NCBI GenBank assembly: GCA_947167935.1
Contig: CAMVJU010000002.1
Span: forward strand, 1 to 64,000
Length of the DNA: 64,000 bases
Direction of reading: 5' to 3'
Source of the DNA: an uncultured Prevotellaceae bacterium
Lineage (GTDB): Bacteria; Bacteroidota; Bacteroidia; Bacteroidales; Bacteroidaceae
Below are positions 16,744-25,677 of the stretch, one piece after another (the first letter of the stretch is position 1; every line of letters begins with the position of its first letter). The notes under the pieces are model-generated. The model worked only from the letters and a program-made list of their open reading frames with translations. It had not been told where the DNA came from and did not search any database. Made by a program: the position numbers and the translations under genes.

Positions 16744-19638
16744 TCACTTAATCACGACCTTTCGGCCATTGATGATGTAAAGACCCTTCTGAGCATGTTT
16801 TACACGTTGGCCATTGAGGTTGTAAGTGGAAGAGGAGAGAGAAGAGAGAATAGAGGAGGGTGATGCAATGCCAGTGGTGATGCCTGTGTTGTAGAGCACG
16901 GGATGACCACCGGTCTCTGCGCTGAGGAACCAGATGCCAGGAGCTGCCTCGCTCAAAGCCTTGAAGATGGTGCCATTGGTGAAGTCCTCGATGGGGCTTG
17001 AAGGCAGTGCAGGCCAGTTGGTGACGGGGTCGAAGCAGTTGGTAATCTGGATGTTGTTGCCACGGGCAAAGGACTCGCCGTTGACAACTATGCCCATGTT
17101 ATAGCAGTTGGTGGTGACGGCATCGTTGCCAAACCATCCAGAAAGACCGCCAGCCTCCCAGCCAGAGGTGATAGTGCCAGTGTTGTAACAGTTGACAACC
17201 GTCAGTTTCAGTTCGCCAGAAGTATTGCAACCCACGATGGCACCAGCGTTCTGGTCGACAGTCTCCACGTCGGCTTCATTGCCCAGCTGCTCTAACTGTA
17301 CGGCACCATTGCCGCTGGCATGACCTACGAAAGCACCTGTAAACTTCTTACCCTTGAACGAGCAGGTGGCGTCGATGGTGATGTTCTTGACAACTGCTCC
17401 TGCGGTAATGTCACGGATAAGGCCCACGTTGTCCTCTTCAGGCATATCCATAACAAGGTTCTTGATGATGTGTGTCTGTCCGTCAAGGGTGCCACTGAAG
17501 GCCTTGCCGTCAAAGCCAATGCCAGGGAAGTAAACATTGAGCATATCGATATCGGCAGTAAGCAACGCGTTGGCCTGCTGGTCGACTATGGTGGCATAGT
17601 TGGCAAACCAGTTGAGGTGTTTTGTATTGCCCAGTTCAAAATAACCCTCAGCGTTAGCTGTAAGGTAGTCGGGCTGCAGGGCATCGCAGTTCTTGCAGAA
17701 ACCCCAGTCGTTGAAATTGTGCTCTGCCACAACGCTACCCTCGGTGTTTGAGAAGGTCACTACGCCTCCCTCGACAGGAGTGATACCGTCACACTGCAGG
17801 TTGCCGTTGGCATAGACCACGTCAGTGCCGAAGGGCATGGGATGATTCTCGGTGCCGATCTTTTGGAACCATACGACATTCTCGCTGCTATTGCCATTGA
17901 GTTTGTAGCAGAACTCGCCACTTTGCATCTCAGCCTCGGTAAAGGCTGTTCCCTGCTGGCCTTCTATCTGCCACATATTTTGGCCTTTCACCTCGTCCTT
18001 ACGCCAGAGTGCAGCGCCGTTGATGTTGGAGGCTGTGCTCCAGCAGTTCCTTATAATAGACTCGTTGGCACCCATCCAAGCGCAGATGCCTGCGTTCTCA
18101 TGGCTGCCAGTAATGCTGCCCATGTTGTAGCAGTTTTCGATAGTCACTTTGCGCTCAGAGCAGCCCACGATGCCTGCGCTGTTCTGTGCAGAGCCTATGA
18201 TGTCGGCCTCATTGCCGCAATTGCGCACGATGACGCCATCGCCCCATACATGGCCAAGGATGCCGGCAGTGAAGGCGGTACCTTGCATGACGCAGGATTT
18301 GTCGATGATAATGTTCTCAATAACAGCACCACCCACAGCCTGACCAAAGAGGGCCTGGTTCTGTTTGTCAGCACTGGTAACGAGGTTGAGGATGCGGTGT
18401 CCCTGACCGTTGAAGTGTCCCTTATAGTCCTTGTTGTCCTGACCAATGGGTGTAAAATCAAGATCAGTCATGTCAATGTCGGCAGTTAGCAGGGCATTGA
18501 TGGCACCTTCGCCCTTGATATTAACAAGATAGGCAAACCAGTTGAGCTGGGCACCGTTGGCAATGTTGAAGAAGCCATTTTCATCGGCTGTCAGAAAATC
18601 TTCCTGCCACTTGCCACAAACAGTGCAGAAACCTCCATCAAAGACATGGTCGTCGACACTGCTACCCGAATGGTTTGAGAAAGTCAGATCAGAGCCTTCC
18701 TTCGGGGTGATACCGTCGCATTGCAGGACACCGTTGGCATAGACCTGAGCATGAGAGGGCAAGAAGGTAGGCTGTGTGTCCTTATTGTCACCTTCCAGGT
18801 TTTGGCGCCACACGCCAGCATCCTGATTGCCGTTGAGGGCATATGCCAACTTGCCTGAGGCAAGATCGCCGTCGGCAATGACCGTTGCGCCTTGATCGGC
18901 ATAGAGATGGAAGATGCGCTCAGCGGTGATACCAGAACCGTTGCGCCAGAGTGAGCTGCCTCCGTCTTGACCATTGAGCACCTTGCCCGTGTTCCAGAAA
19001 CCTTTTACCTCCACGCTGCCGTGGCCGCCAAACCATCCAGTGATAATGGCACTCTCCCAGCCACCCTTGATGTCACCTGTGTTGTAGCAGTCGAGGATGC
19101 GAGTGGCAGGACCACCGTTCATTACTACGCCGATAATGGCACAGCAGTTAGCACCTGTTCCCTCGACGTAGCCCTCATGGCCCACGTTCTGCAGCTCTAC
19201 CCATCCTGAGCCGTCGCTGGCTCCGATGATGCCGCCAATCATGCTGCCACCCTTGACTTCGTTTCCTGCGCCGGCAACAAGGTTCTTGATAACACAGCCG
19301 CCATTGACAACACCGAAGATGCCAATTTTGTCGCCACCCTCAATCTTCAGGTTATCGATAACGTGGTAGTTGCCATTAAAGGTGCCTGTGTAGCGGTGGT
19401 CGTTGTCACCGATAGGCGTCCACGTCTTGCCGGTCATGTCGATGTCGGCAGTGAGTTCGGCGTTGGCAGCAGTTTCTGCCTCGCCATCGATGCCATTCAC
19501 TATTTTGGCAAACTCAATAAGCTGGTCGGCGTTGCCAATCTGGTAGACGCCATCAGCGTTTTTGTCCAGCGCCCAGGCACTAGTGCTTGTCAGGCAGCAG
19601 AGCGCCCATGCAAGCAGTGATGTAAATTTCTTGTTCAT
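16744..19638 (-). CDS. Secreted GLUG-like beta-helix repeat protein with CxxC knuckles
   Basis: Repeated LTADIDMT…G.F.G..H.I.NL…IENCYNTG modules; GFCTVCG and GFCKNCD between modules; C-terminal YNLNGQRVKHAQKGLYIINGRKVVIK. Confidence 0.75.
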   Translation of the reverse strand: MNKKFTSLLAWALCCLTSTSAWALDKNADGVYQIGNADQLIEFAKIVNGIDGEAETAANAELTADIDMTGKTWTPIGDNDHRYTGTFNGNYHVIDNLKIEGGDKIGIFGVVNGGCVIKNLVAGAGNEVKGGSMIGGIIGASDGSGWVELQNVGHEGYVEGTGANCCAIIGVVMNGGPATRILDCYNTGDIKGGWESAIITGWFGGHGSVEVKGFWNTGKVLNGQDGGSSLWRNGSGITAERIFHLYADQGATVIADGDLASGKLAYALNGNQDAGVWRQNLEGDNKDTQPTFLPSHAQVYANGVLQCDGITPKEGSDLTFSNHSGSSVDDHVFDGGFCTVCGKWQEDFLTADENGFFNIANGAQLNWFAYLVNIKGEGAINALLTADIDMTDLDFTPIGQDNKDYKGHFNGQGHRILNLVTSADKQNQALFGQAVGGAVIENIIIDKSCVMQGTAFTAGILGHVWGDGVIVRNCGNEADIIGSAQNSAGIVGCSERKVTIENCYNMGSITGSHENAGICAWMGANESIIRNCWSTASNINGAALWRKDEVKGQNMWQIEGQQGTAFTEAEMQSGEFCYKLNGNSSENVVWFQKIGTENHPMPFGTDVVYANGNLQCDGITPVEGGVVTFSNTEGSVVAEHNFNDWGFCKNCDALQPDYLTANAEGYFELGNTKHLNWFANYATIVDQQANALLTADIDMLNVYFPGIGFDGKAFSGTLDGQTHIIKNLVMDMPEEDNVGLIRDITAGAVVKNITIDATCSFKGKKFTGAFVGHASGNGAVQLEQLGNEADVETVDQNAGAIVGCNTSGELKLTVVNCYNTGTITSGWEAGGLSGWFGNDAVTTNCYNMGIVVNGESFARGNNIQITNCFDPVTNWPALPSSPIEDFTNGTIFKALSEAAPGIWFLSAETGGHPVLYNTGITTGIASPSSILSSLSSSTYNLNGQRVKHAQKGLYIINGRKVVIK

Positions 19639-19667
19639 AAAAAGTTGTTGTTTAGTTAATGAGGAAT

Positions 19668-21824
19668 TTAGTTTCTTACTTTCATCATAGCATGATTGCC
19701 GCGTTGCCAGGCTGAATACTGCACACGACCGTTCTTTACGTAGCCAATGCGCAGGGTACGTTCAGGCTCAGGCATCTGTCCCTCAACAGGAGTCATTGTT
19801 ACAGTGAGTTGACGCTTGTTGAGCTGTGCTGTGAGGGTTGAGAGACGGTAGTAGCCCTGACGGTAGCCAAAGCCGTCGCCCTCATCCTCGTAAAGAATGC
19901 CCTCTGCCTTACCTTCTCCATCGAGGCAGATGAACAGCGTAAGGGAGTCGGTGCGTAATTCGGCAGTGCTTTGTGCCAGCTGGGCCATAGGGATGATAGA
20001 GCCAGGACGCTGGCGCAGCTCGGCCTGGTGTGGGTCGTCACCAAGTGACGACAGACTAGATAGGTCGAGGATTTGCCAGGAACCGTAATGGGGCTGGGCA
20101 ACGTTCTTGGCCCAACGGGGAGTAACCATCAAGTCGCCACCAAAGAGGAAAGCCTGCTCCTCGCTACGCAGGGTGCGGTCTTTGGGGTCGGCCATGAAGA
20201 GAGGACGCATGACGGGCATACCGTCGACGCTGGCCTCGCGGAAAGCCGTGTAGACATAAGGCATGAGCAGATAACGGCGCTCAATGGCTGTGCGGCAGCT
20301 GTTCAGCACCTCTTCGCCAAAGGCCCAAGGCTCTTGGTCAACGCTGCCGTCGATGGTATGGTTACGTACGAAGGGGAAGAATACCCCCATCGCCGTCCAC
20401 TGTGCCAGCAGCTCGGCGTTGGCGTTTTCGCAGAAGCCGCCGATGTCAGGGCCGTTGAAAGGCTGACCGCTCAGTCCGAGTGTCAGCGACATGGGTACGC
20501 TGAGCTTCATCTGTTCTACAGACGAGAGGTTATCACCAGTCCATGTGGCAGCATAGCGATGACCACCTAAGAAGTTAGAGCGTGACAGGATGAAGGGGCG
20601 CTTCTGTGGATTGGCCAGCAGGAGACCCTGACGGCTAGCACGCACCATGTTCAGGCCGAAGATGTTGTGGAAACGGAGGTGGCTGTTTCCGACGGGAAAA
20701 CCGACGGAAACACTATTAGCGCTGCCGTGCTGGTTGTCAATAGGCATGGTGCCACCAGGACCACCGAAGACCGACGGTTCGTTCATGTCGTTCCACACAC
20801 CGTCGATGCCTGTAGACATATAGTCCTTATAGAGCGTGGCCCACCAAGTGCGCACCTCTTCACGAGTGAAGTCGGGGAAATGGCAGGGGCCGGGCCAGAC
20901 ATTACCCACATAGGGTTTACCCTCGTTATCCTTTACCCAGTAATCGCCTGCGCTACCTTGATCATCAACGAAATATCCGGGTTCCACCTTTACGCCAGGG
21001 TCAATCATATAGACGGTCTTGAAGTTCCTCAGGTGCAGATAGTCGTTCAAGCCTTTAGGATCGGAGAACTCCTTCGGGTGGAAGGTGAAGATCTTATAGC
21101 TATCCATGTAGTGGATGTCCATCCAAATAACGTCGGACGGGATGCGATGCTGGCGTAGCAGATCGGCAATCTCTTTTACACGCGTGTCAGGATGATAGCT
21201 GAAACGGCACTGCTGATAGCCTAAAGCCCATAGTGGCGGAAGCTCCATCGTCCCAGTCAGCTTGACTAAAGCCTGCATAACTGCCTGAGGACTCTCGCGC
21301 TCGATGATGACCACGCGGAAGGCCGGGCCCTCGCTGTCGAAGATGACATCATCGGAGGTGGTGATGGTCTGTTTCCAAGTGTTGTCGGCAATGATGCCAA
21401 AGGCTGTGCCGTCGGGACGCAGCCCCATCACCCAGGGATGACTCTGATAGAGATGTGAGCCGTCATCGACACCGTAAGCCGGCGTGTCAACGTTCCAAAG
21501 GCTGATCGTGCAACCATTACGACGCAAGGGTCCCGTCACCTCGCCAGTGCCGTAGAGGTCGACGTCCTTGCCCACATGAATGGTGGCGATGCTATGGCCA
21601 TCGGCGCTCTGGGTGAAAACTGGGATGAGGGGTGAGAGGTGAGAGGTGAGAGGTGAGAGGGGTGTTAGTTCATGCACAAAGATAGGCGAAGGCTGATGCT
21701 GAGTAGCATCGTAGTCCTTGGGATAGAATACTGCGACGCTGTCAGTCGTAAGGAAAGCAGTCTGAGCCATCGCTTTCACGGCGATGGCCAGACCAAAACA
21801 TAGAAAACCCTTTCTCAGTGTCAT
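19668..21824 (-). CDS. GH31 alpha-glucosidase
   Basis: LYGTGEVTGPLRRNG, IPSDVIWMDIHYMD, IDGVWNDMNEPSVFGGPGGTMP, ATWTGDNLSSVEQMKLSVPM. Confidence 0.94.
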   Translation of the reverse strand: MTLRKGFLCFGLAIAVKAMAQTAFLTTDSVAVFYPKDYDATQHQPSPIFVHELTPLSPLTSHLSPLIPVFTQSADGHSIATIHVGKDVDLYGTGEVTGPLRRNGCTISLWNVDTPAYGVDDGSHLYQSHPWVMGLRPDGTAFGIIADNTWKQTITTSDDVIFDSEGPAFRVVIIERESPQAVMQALVKLTGTMELPPLWALGYQQCRFSYHPDTRVKEIADLLRQHRIPSDVIWMDIHYMDSYKIFTFHPKEFSDPKGLNDYLHLRNFKTVYMIDPGVKVEPGYFVDDQGSAGDYWVKDNEGKPYVGNVWPGPCHFPDFTREEVRTWWATLYKDYMSTGIDGVWNDMNEPSVFGGPGGTMPIDNQHGSANSVSVGFPVGNSHLRFHNIFGLNMVRASRQGLLLANPQKRPFILSRSNFLGGHRYAATWTGDNLSSVEQMKLSVPMSLTLGLSGQPFNGPDIGGFCENANAELLAQWTAMGVFFPFVRNHTIDGSVDQEPWAFGEEVLNSCRTAIERRYLLMPYVYTAFREASVDGMPVMRPLFMADPKDRTLRSEEQAFLFGGDLMVTPRWAKNVAQPHYGSWQILDLSSLSSLGDDPHQAELRQRPGSIIPMAQLAQSTAELRTDSLTLFICLDGEGKAEGILYEDEGDGFGYRQGYYRLSTLTAQLNKRQLTVTMTPVEGQMPEPERTLRIGYVKNGRVQYSAWQRGNHAMMKVRN

Positions 21825-21850
21825 CCTTAACTAACAATTACTAACTAACC

Positions 21851-24800
21851 TTACTTTATTATCTTTTTGACTGTTCCGTCGCTTTGACGAATGATGGTCA
21901 GACCACGATGTGTGCTGCCGACGTGAATACCGCTGAGCGTATATACGCCTTCAGTCATCTTGCTAACAGATACGGTCTCAATAGCATTCTCTTCTCCATT
22001 CACATATTGTCCATCCATCAGGATAACAATACCATGAGTAGCGTCAAGCACGGGATGCTCGTCGGTACCAAGCGTCTGGTAGAAGACTGTGCTGCCAGCG
22101 CCTTCATTCAGGTCATAGCACAGCTTGCCACTGGCCACGTCGTCGAATTCGGCAGCCTGTACCTGTGTTCCTGCCACCTCGAAGCAGTTGACGAAGCGTG
22201 TATCGCCATCGCCACCATTGTAACGGGCGAAGGTGCGGATGCCGTCAACAGACTCTGGAGCCACCATACCGCTGTTGTAGCAGTTGACGACCTCGAAATT
22301 ATCACCTAACCATCCTGAGATGGCGCCACACTCACGCTGTCCGATGATGTCGCCAGTGTTGTAGCAGTTGATGATGCGTACGGTTGCCTCGCTGCGGTCG
22401 TTGACGCCCAGAACACCTGCTCCATTGGGGCCGTCGGCACCAACATTGACCAAAGCCTCGTTGCCACAGTTCTCAATAGTGAGTGTACCCTTTCCGGTGG
22501 AAGCGCCGACGATGCCGGCCGACCAGCCGATGGAGTAGATTTCGCAGGTGTTGTCAACGATGAGGTTCTTGACGGTAGAGCCAGCCTGTATGAAGCCGAT
22601 GAAGCCCTTGTTGCCTGACAGCACGTCGATAAGCATATTCGAAACCTTGTGGCCATGACCGTCGAAGCATCCGTTGAAGGGACGCTTCACGTCCTGCCTG
22701 ATGGGGTTGCCTTCTTCGTTCACCTCACCAGTCTCCTCGTCGTAGCGTGTGCCGATACCTTCGAAGTCGTTGATGCCCTTCAGGTCGATATCTTCCACCA
22801 TGTCGACGGCGATGTAGCGTGTCTCTGCGCCGCTGTTCACAGCATTGGCCAGATCCATGAGTTGCTGGGCGTTGCGGATGATGCGTGCACCACAAACCGA
22901 GCAGATGTCATCGGCATACTGGTGGTCGTCACGCACGACGCTGCCCTGCGTATTACTATAGGTGATGTCGGGTTTCATCGTGCCGTCACAGTATTCGCCA
23001 CCGTTGGCATAGACCATAGCGTGGTCAGCGAAGGGAACAGGATATACGTCCTGACCCAGATTCTGACGCCAGGCATCGGTGCCAGCACCCTTGTTGATGA
23101 GGAAGCAGAGCTCGCCAGTGGCCAGCGTCTCCTGTGCCACCATCGTGGCAGCATCGTCATTGTAGAGTACGTTATCGGTGAAATAGCAGTTGATGCGGTT
23201 GTCGACATGGCGGGCCAACAGCGTTGAGTTGCCTGTGAGAATCATCTCGCGGGCTGCCACATAGCAGTTTTCAATCTTGGTCTCTACAGAGCCGTGGGCA
23301 TAGCCGATGATGGCAGCACTGCCCTCACTCTCAGGAGCAACCATTGAACCGACAAAGGCACAGTTGCGGAAGGTAGCCCATTCATGGCAAACGGCAAAGA
23401 AACCTCCGTCGGTAGCATCTCCGGCAAAGCTACCTGTGATGTCGACATCGACGATGATGTTCTCAAAGGTACTGGTGCCGCGGCTGGTGAAGCCCAGGCC
23501 GCCGATGAAGCGTTGGGTGCTCTCAATGGCACCTTTCACCACGAGGTTGCGGATGTTGGCATCACGCACCACCTTGAAGAGTGCCACACCGTCATAGCTC
23601 ACGTTATAGTTGATGGTAATGGTGTGTCCCTGACCGTCGAAGGTGCCGCCCTCGAAAGCCATCTTGTCGTCGTTCTCGTTGGCAGAGTAAGCATCGCCGC
23701 CAATCATCACGTCCTGCTGGGTATAGGAAGTGAAATCGATGTCAGCGCCGAGGCGGGCGTTCACCTTCTTGTGCCCGTGATTCACCAGAGCGGCAAACCA
23801 AGCCAGGTCGTCGGGTGTGGTGAGGGTGTAGAAGCCGTCGTCGTGAGCGAGGTAGTCAACATCCACTTCGCCACAGACCGTACAGATGCCTTTGTTGAAC
23901 TGGTGCGGGTCGCGGTTCGACTCGTTGCTGTTCGAGAACGTTGTATCGCCGCCCTTCGGGGTGCCGTCGCAGTTTAGGTCACCCACAGCATAGACCACAC
24001 CGTGAGAAGCGAAGGGAACGGGGAAGGCATCGACGCCAAGGGTCTGATACCAGATGACATTTTCCGACTGTTTACCGTTGATGGTATAGGCCACGAGGCC
24101 GCTCTCTAAGTCAAGGGGATTGTCGCTGATGGCTTCGCCCTGGGCGCCGTAGCTGTCATAGTTGCCAGTGCCCTTACCGTTGCCATTACGCCATAGGTAG
24201 TTGGTGCCGTCAACGCCCGATACCCAGCCAGCATTGTAGCAGTTGGTAATCTCGCTGCCGTTGTCGCCAACCCATCCGCAGAGGGCTGCACTCTCGCGTG
24301 CTCCGGCCACGCCGCCTACATTGAAGCAGCGAATGAGTTTGATGCCGCACTGGCTACCCATGCTCACACCGATAATGCCGGCAGCGTTCTGCTCCTGAGC
24401 ACCTACCATTCCGGCATTGCCGCAGTTCTCGAAGGTGACAGAGCCGCCGCCGTTAGTACCACCGGCAATGCCTCCTACGAAGCACTTGCCGTTGATTTCG
24501 CACAACTCGTCCATCACCACATTCTTAATAGACGCCCCGCCATTCAGCACGCCGAACAGACCCACATACTCCTGTTCAGGCAAGTTGATGTAGAGGTTGC
24601 TGATGATGTGCTCCTGACCGTCAAACGTTCCTTTGTAGGGCATGGCCACTGAGCCAATGGGGGTAAAGTCTTCCACTGGTGTCATATCGATATTGGCCGT
24701 CAGTACAGCATTGGCTGTCTGTTCGCCTCCTGCCACGATGGCCGAGAAGTCGACGAGGTCTTGAGCCGTTGCAATCTGATAGACGCCGTCCTGCTGCTCC

Positions 24801-24871
24801 AAGGCCTGAGCCCCAGTGCTCCACAATGCTCCCACGGCGCAGAGGAGCATGCTCAATAAATTCTTTTTCAT
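21851..24871 (-). CDS. Secreted GLUG-like beta-helix repeat protein with CxxC knuckles (paralogue of 16744-19638)
   Basis: Same module architecture: VLTANIDMTPVEDFTPIG…, GICTVCG, DICSVCG; C-terminal VYTLSGIHVGSTHRGLTIIRQSDGTVKKIIK. Confidence 0.75.
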   Translation of the reverse strand: MKKNLLSMLLCAVGALWSTGAQALEQQDGVYQIATAQDLVDFSAIVAGGEQTANAVLTANIDMTPVEDFTPIGSVAMPYKGTFDGQEHIISNLYINLPEQEYVGLFGVLNGGASIKNVVMDELCEINGKCFVGGIAGGTNGGGSVTFENCGNAGMVGAQEQNAAGIIGVSMGSQCGIKLIRCFNVGGVAGARESAALCGWVGDNGSEITNCYNAGWVSGVDGTNYLWRNGNGKGTGNYDSYGAQGEAISDNPLDLESGLVAYTINGKQSENVIWYQTLGVDAFPVPFASHGVVYAVGDLNCDGTPKGGDTTFSNSNESNRDPHQFNKGICTVCGEVDVDYLAHDDGFYTLTTPDDLAWFAALVNHGHKKVNARLGADIDFTSYTQQDVMIGGDAYSANENDDKMAFEGGTFDGQGHTITINYNVSYDGVALFKVVRDANIRNLVVKGAIESTQRFIGGLGFTSRGTSTFENIIVDVDITGSFAGDATDGGFFAVCHEWATFRNCAFVGSMVAPESEGSAAIIGYAHGSVETKIENCYVAAREMILTGNSTLLARHVDNRINCYFTDNVLYNDDAATMVAQETLATGELCFLINKGAGTDAWRQNLGQDVYPVPFADHAMVYANGGEYCDGTMKPDITYSNTQGSVVRDDHQYADDICSVCGARIIRNAQQLMDLANAVNSGAETRYIAVDMVEDIDLKGINDFEGIGTRYDEETGEVNEEGNPIRQDVKRPFNGCFDGHGHKVSNMLIDVLSGNKGFIGFIQAGSTVKNLIVDNTCEIYSIGWSAGIVGASTGKGTLTIENCGNEALVNVGADGPNGAGVLGVNDRSEATVRIINCYNTGDIIGQRECGAISGWLGDNFEVVNCYNSGMVAPESVDGIRTFARYNGGDGDTRFVNCFEVAGTQVQAAEFDDVASGKLCYDLNEGAGSTVFYQTLGTDEHPVLDATHGIVILMDGQYVNGEENAIETVSVSKMTEGVYTLSGIHVGSTHRGLTIIRQSDGTVKKIIK

Positions 24872-24884
24872 AATTCAGTTAAGA

Positions 24885-25670
24885 TTATTTAGTTGTTAAT
24901 ATTGCTGTTACAGTCTCGTTGAATAGGTCAACGGTGATGCGATAATGTCCTTCCTGTGTGATCGTCCACTTCGTGTCGCTGCCACCCGTGCGCAGGTGCT
25001 GCTCTTTCAGAATATCGGTATCCTGCACAAAAGGATGCAGGCTCTTCGGATTCCAGCGATCCTGGCCTTGAAACTTGAAGCTGCGGCCCTCCTCCACATC
25101 GGGATGATTCTTTAGCTCGCCCTCCCACGTCCAGATGAAGGGGTTGTCGAGGCTCTGTTGCATCAGCAACATCCTGCCTTCGCATTTCCAGCCCACCTCA
25201 GTGGCGCCTCCAGCAATGAACAACTCGCCCCAGGGTTGCACAATCTCGCCTTTGAGCACACGATTGCCTGCATGGACATGGAAGCGATAGCGGTCCTCAC
25301 TAACCACCACCTGCCAAGCATTGCCAGGCTCGCTACTCTCAGTGTAGGCCAGTCCGTGATTGACAATGTTAGCGTCGGGCAGCAACGGATTCAAGAAGCG
25401 CGTATTGCGTCCAGCCTTGCGCTGCGTCTGCAAGCGCAGTTCGCCAGCCTTCAGCGAGCCGACGAACTTGAAGTCGCCGTCGGCCACTTTCTCCAGTTTT
25501 TGTGCACCGCCTGGAACGGCCGTACCCACTGCCCACAACTCCTGCGCCACTGCGTGGCTAAATGATAAATGACAAATGATAAATGACAAAATGACCAGAC
25601 ACTTTCTGTTGACACTGCATTTCAAAATAGTTATCTGCATGACTATTGGTTTCGTTAAGGTTGTTTTCAA
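24885..25670 (-). CDS. SusE/SusF-like outer-membrane glycan-binding protein (paralogue of 13487-14287)
   Basis: LWAVGTAVPGGAQKLEKVADGDFKFVGSLKAGELRLQ…TKWTITQEGHYRITVDLFNETVTAIL. Confidence 0.7.
   Translation of the reverse strand: MKTTLTKPIVMQITILKCSVNRKCLVILSFIICHLSFSHAVAQELWAVGTAVPGGAQKLEKVADGDFKFVGSLKAGELRLQTQRKAGRNTRFLNPLLPDANIVNHGLAYTESSEPGNAWQVVVSEDRYRFHVHAGNRVLKGEIVQPWGELFIAGGATEVGWKCEGRMLLMQQSLDNPFIWTWEGELKNHPDVEEGRSFKFQGQDRWNPKSLHPFVQDTDILKEQHLRTGGSDTKWTITQEGHYRITVDLFNETVTAILTTK
25560..25587. repeat. 7-nt tandem repeat (AAATGAY) in the signal-peptide coding region
   Basis: AAATGAT AAATGAC AAATGAT AAATGAC; encodes SFIICHLSFS. Confidence 0.85.
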
Positions 25671-25677
25671 TCATCAA

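Noticed and set aside
16744-19638. Leucine-rich-repeat (BspA-like) annotation
   Set aside because: Repeats fit GLUG/beta-helix patterns (ADIDMT…G.F.G..H.I.NL…NCYNTG) rather than LRR spacing.
20040-20070. LSSLSSLGDD segment in the second GH31 as another heptamer tract
   Set aside because: Nucleotide sequence does not show a clear 7-nt period.
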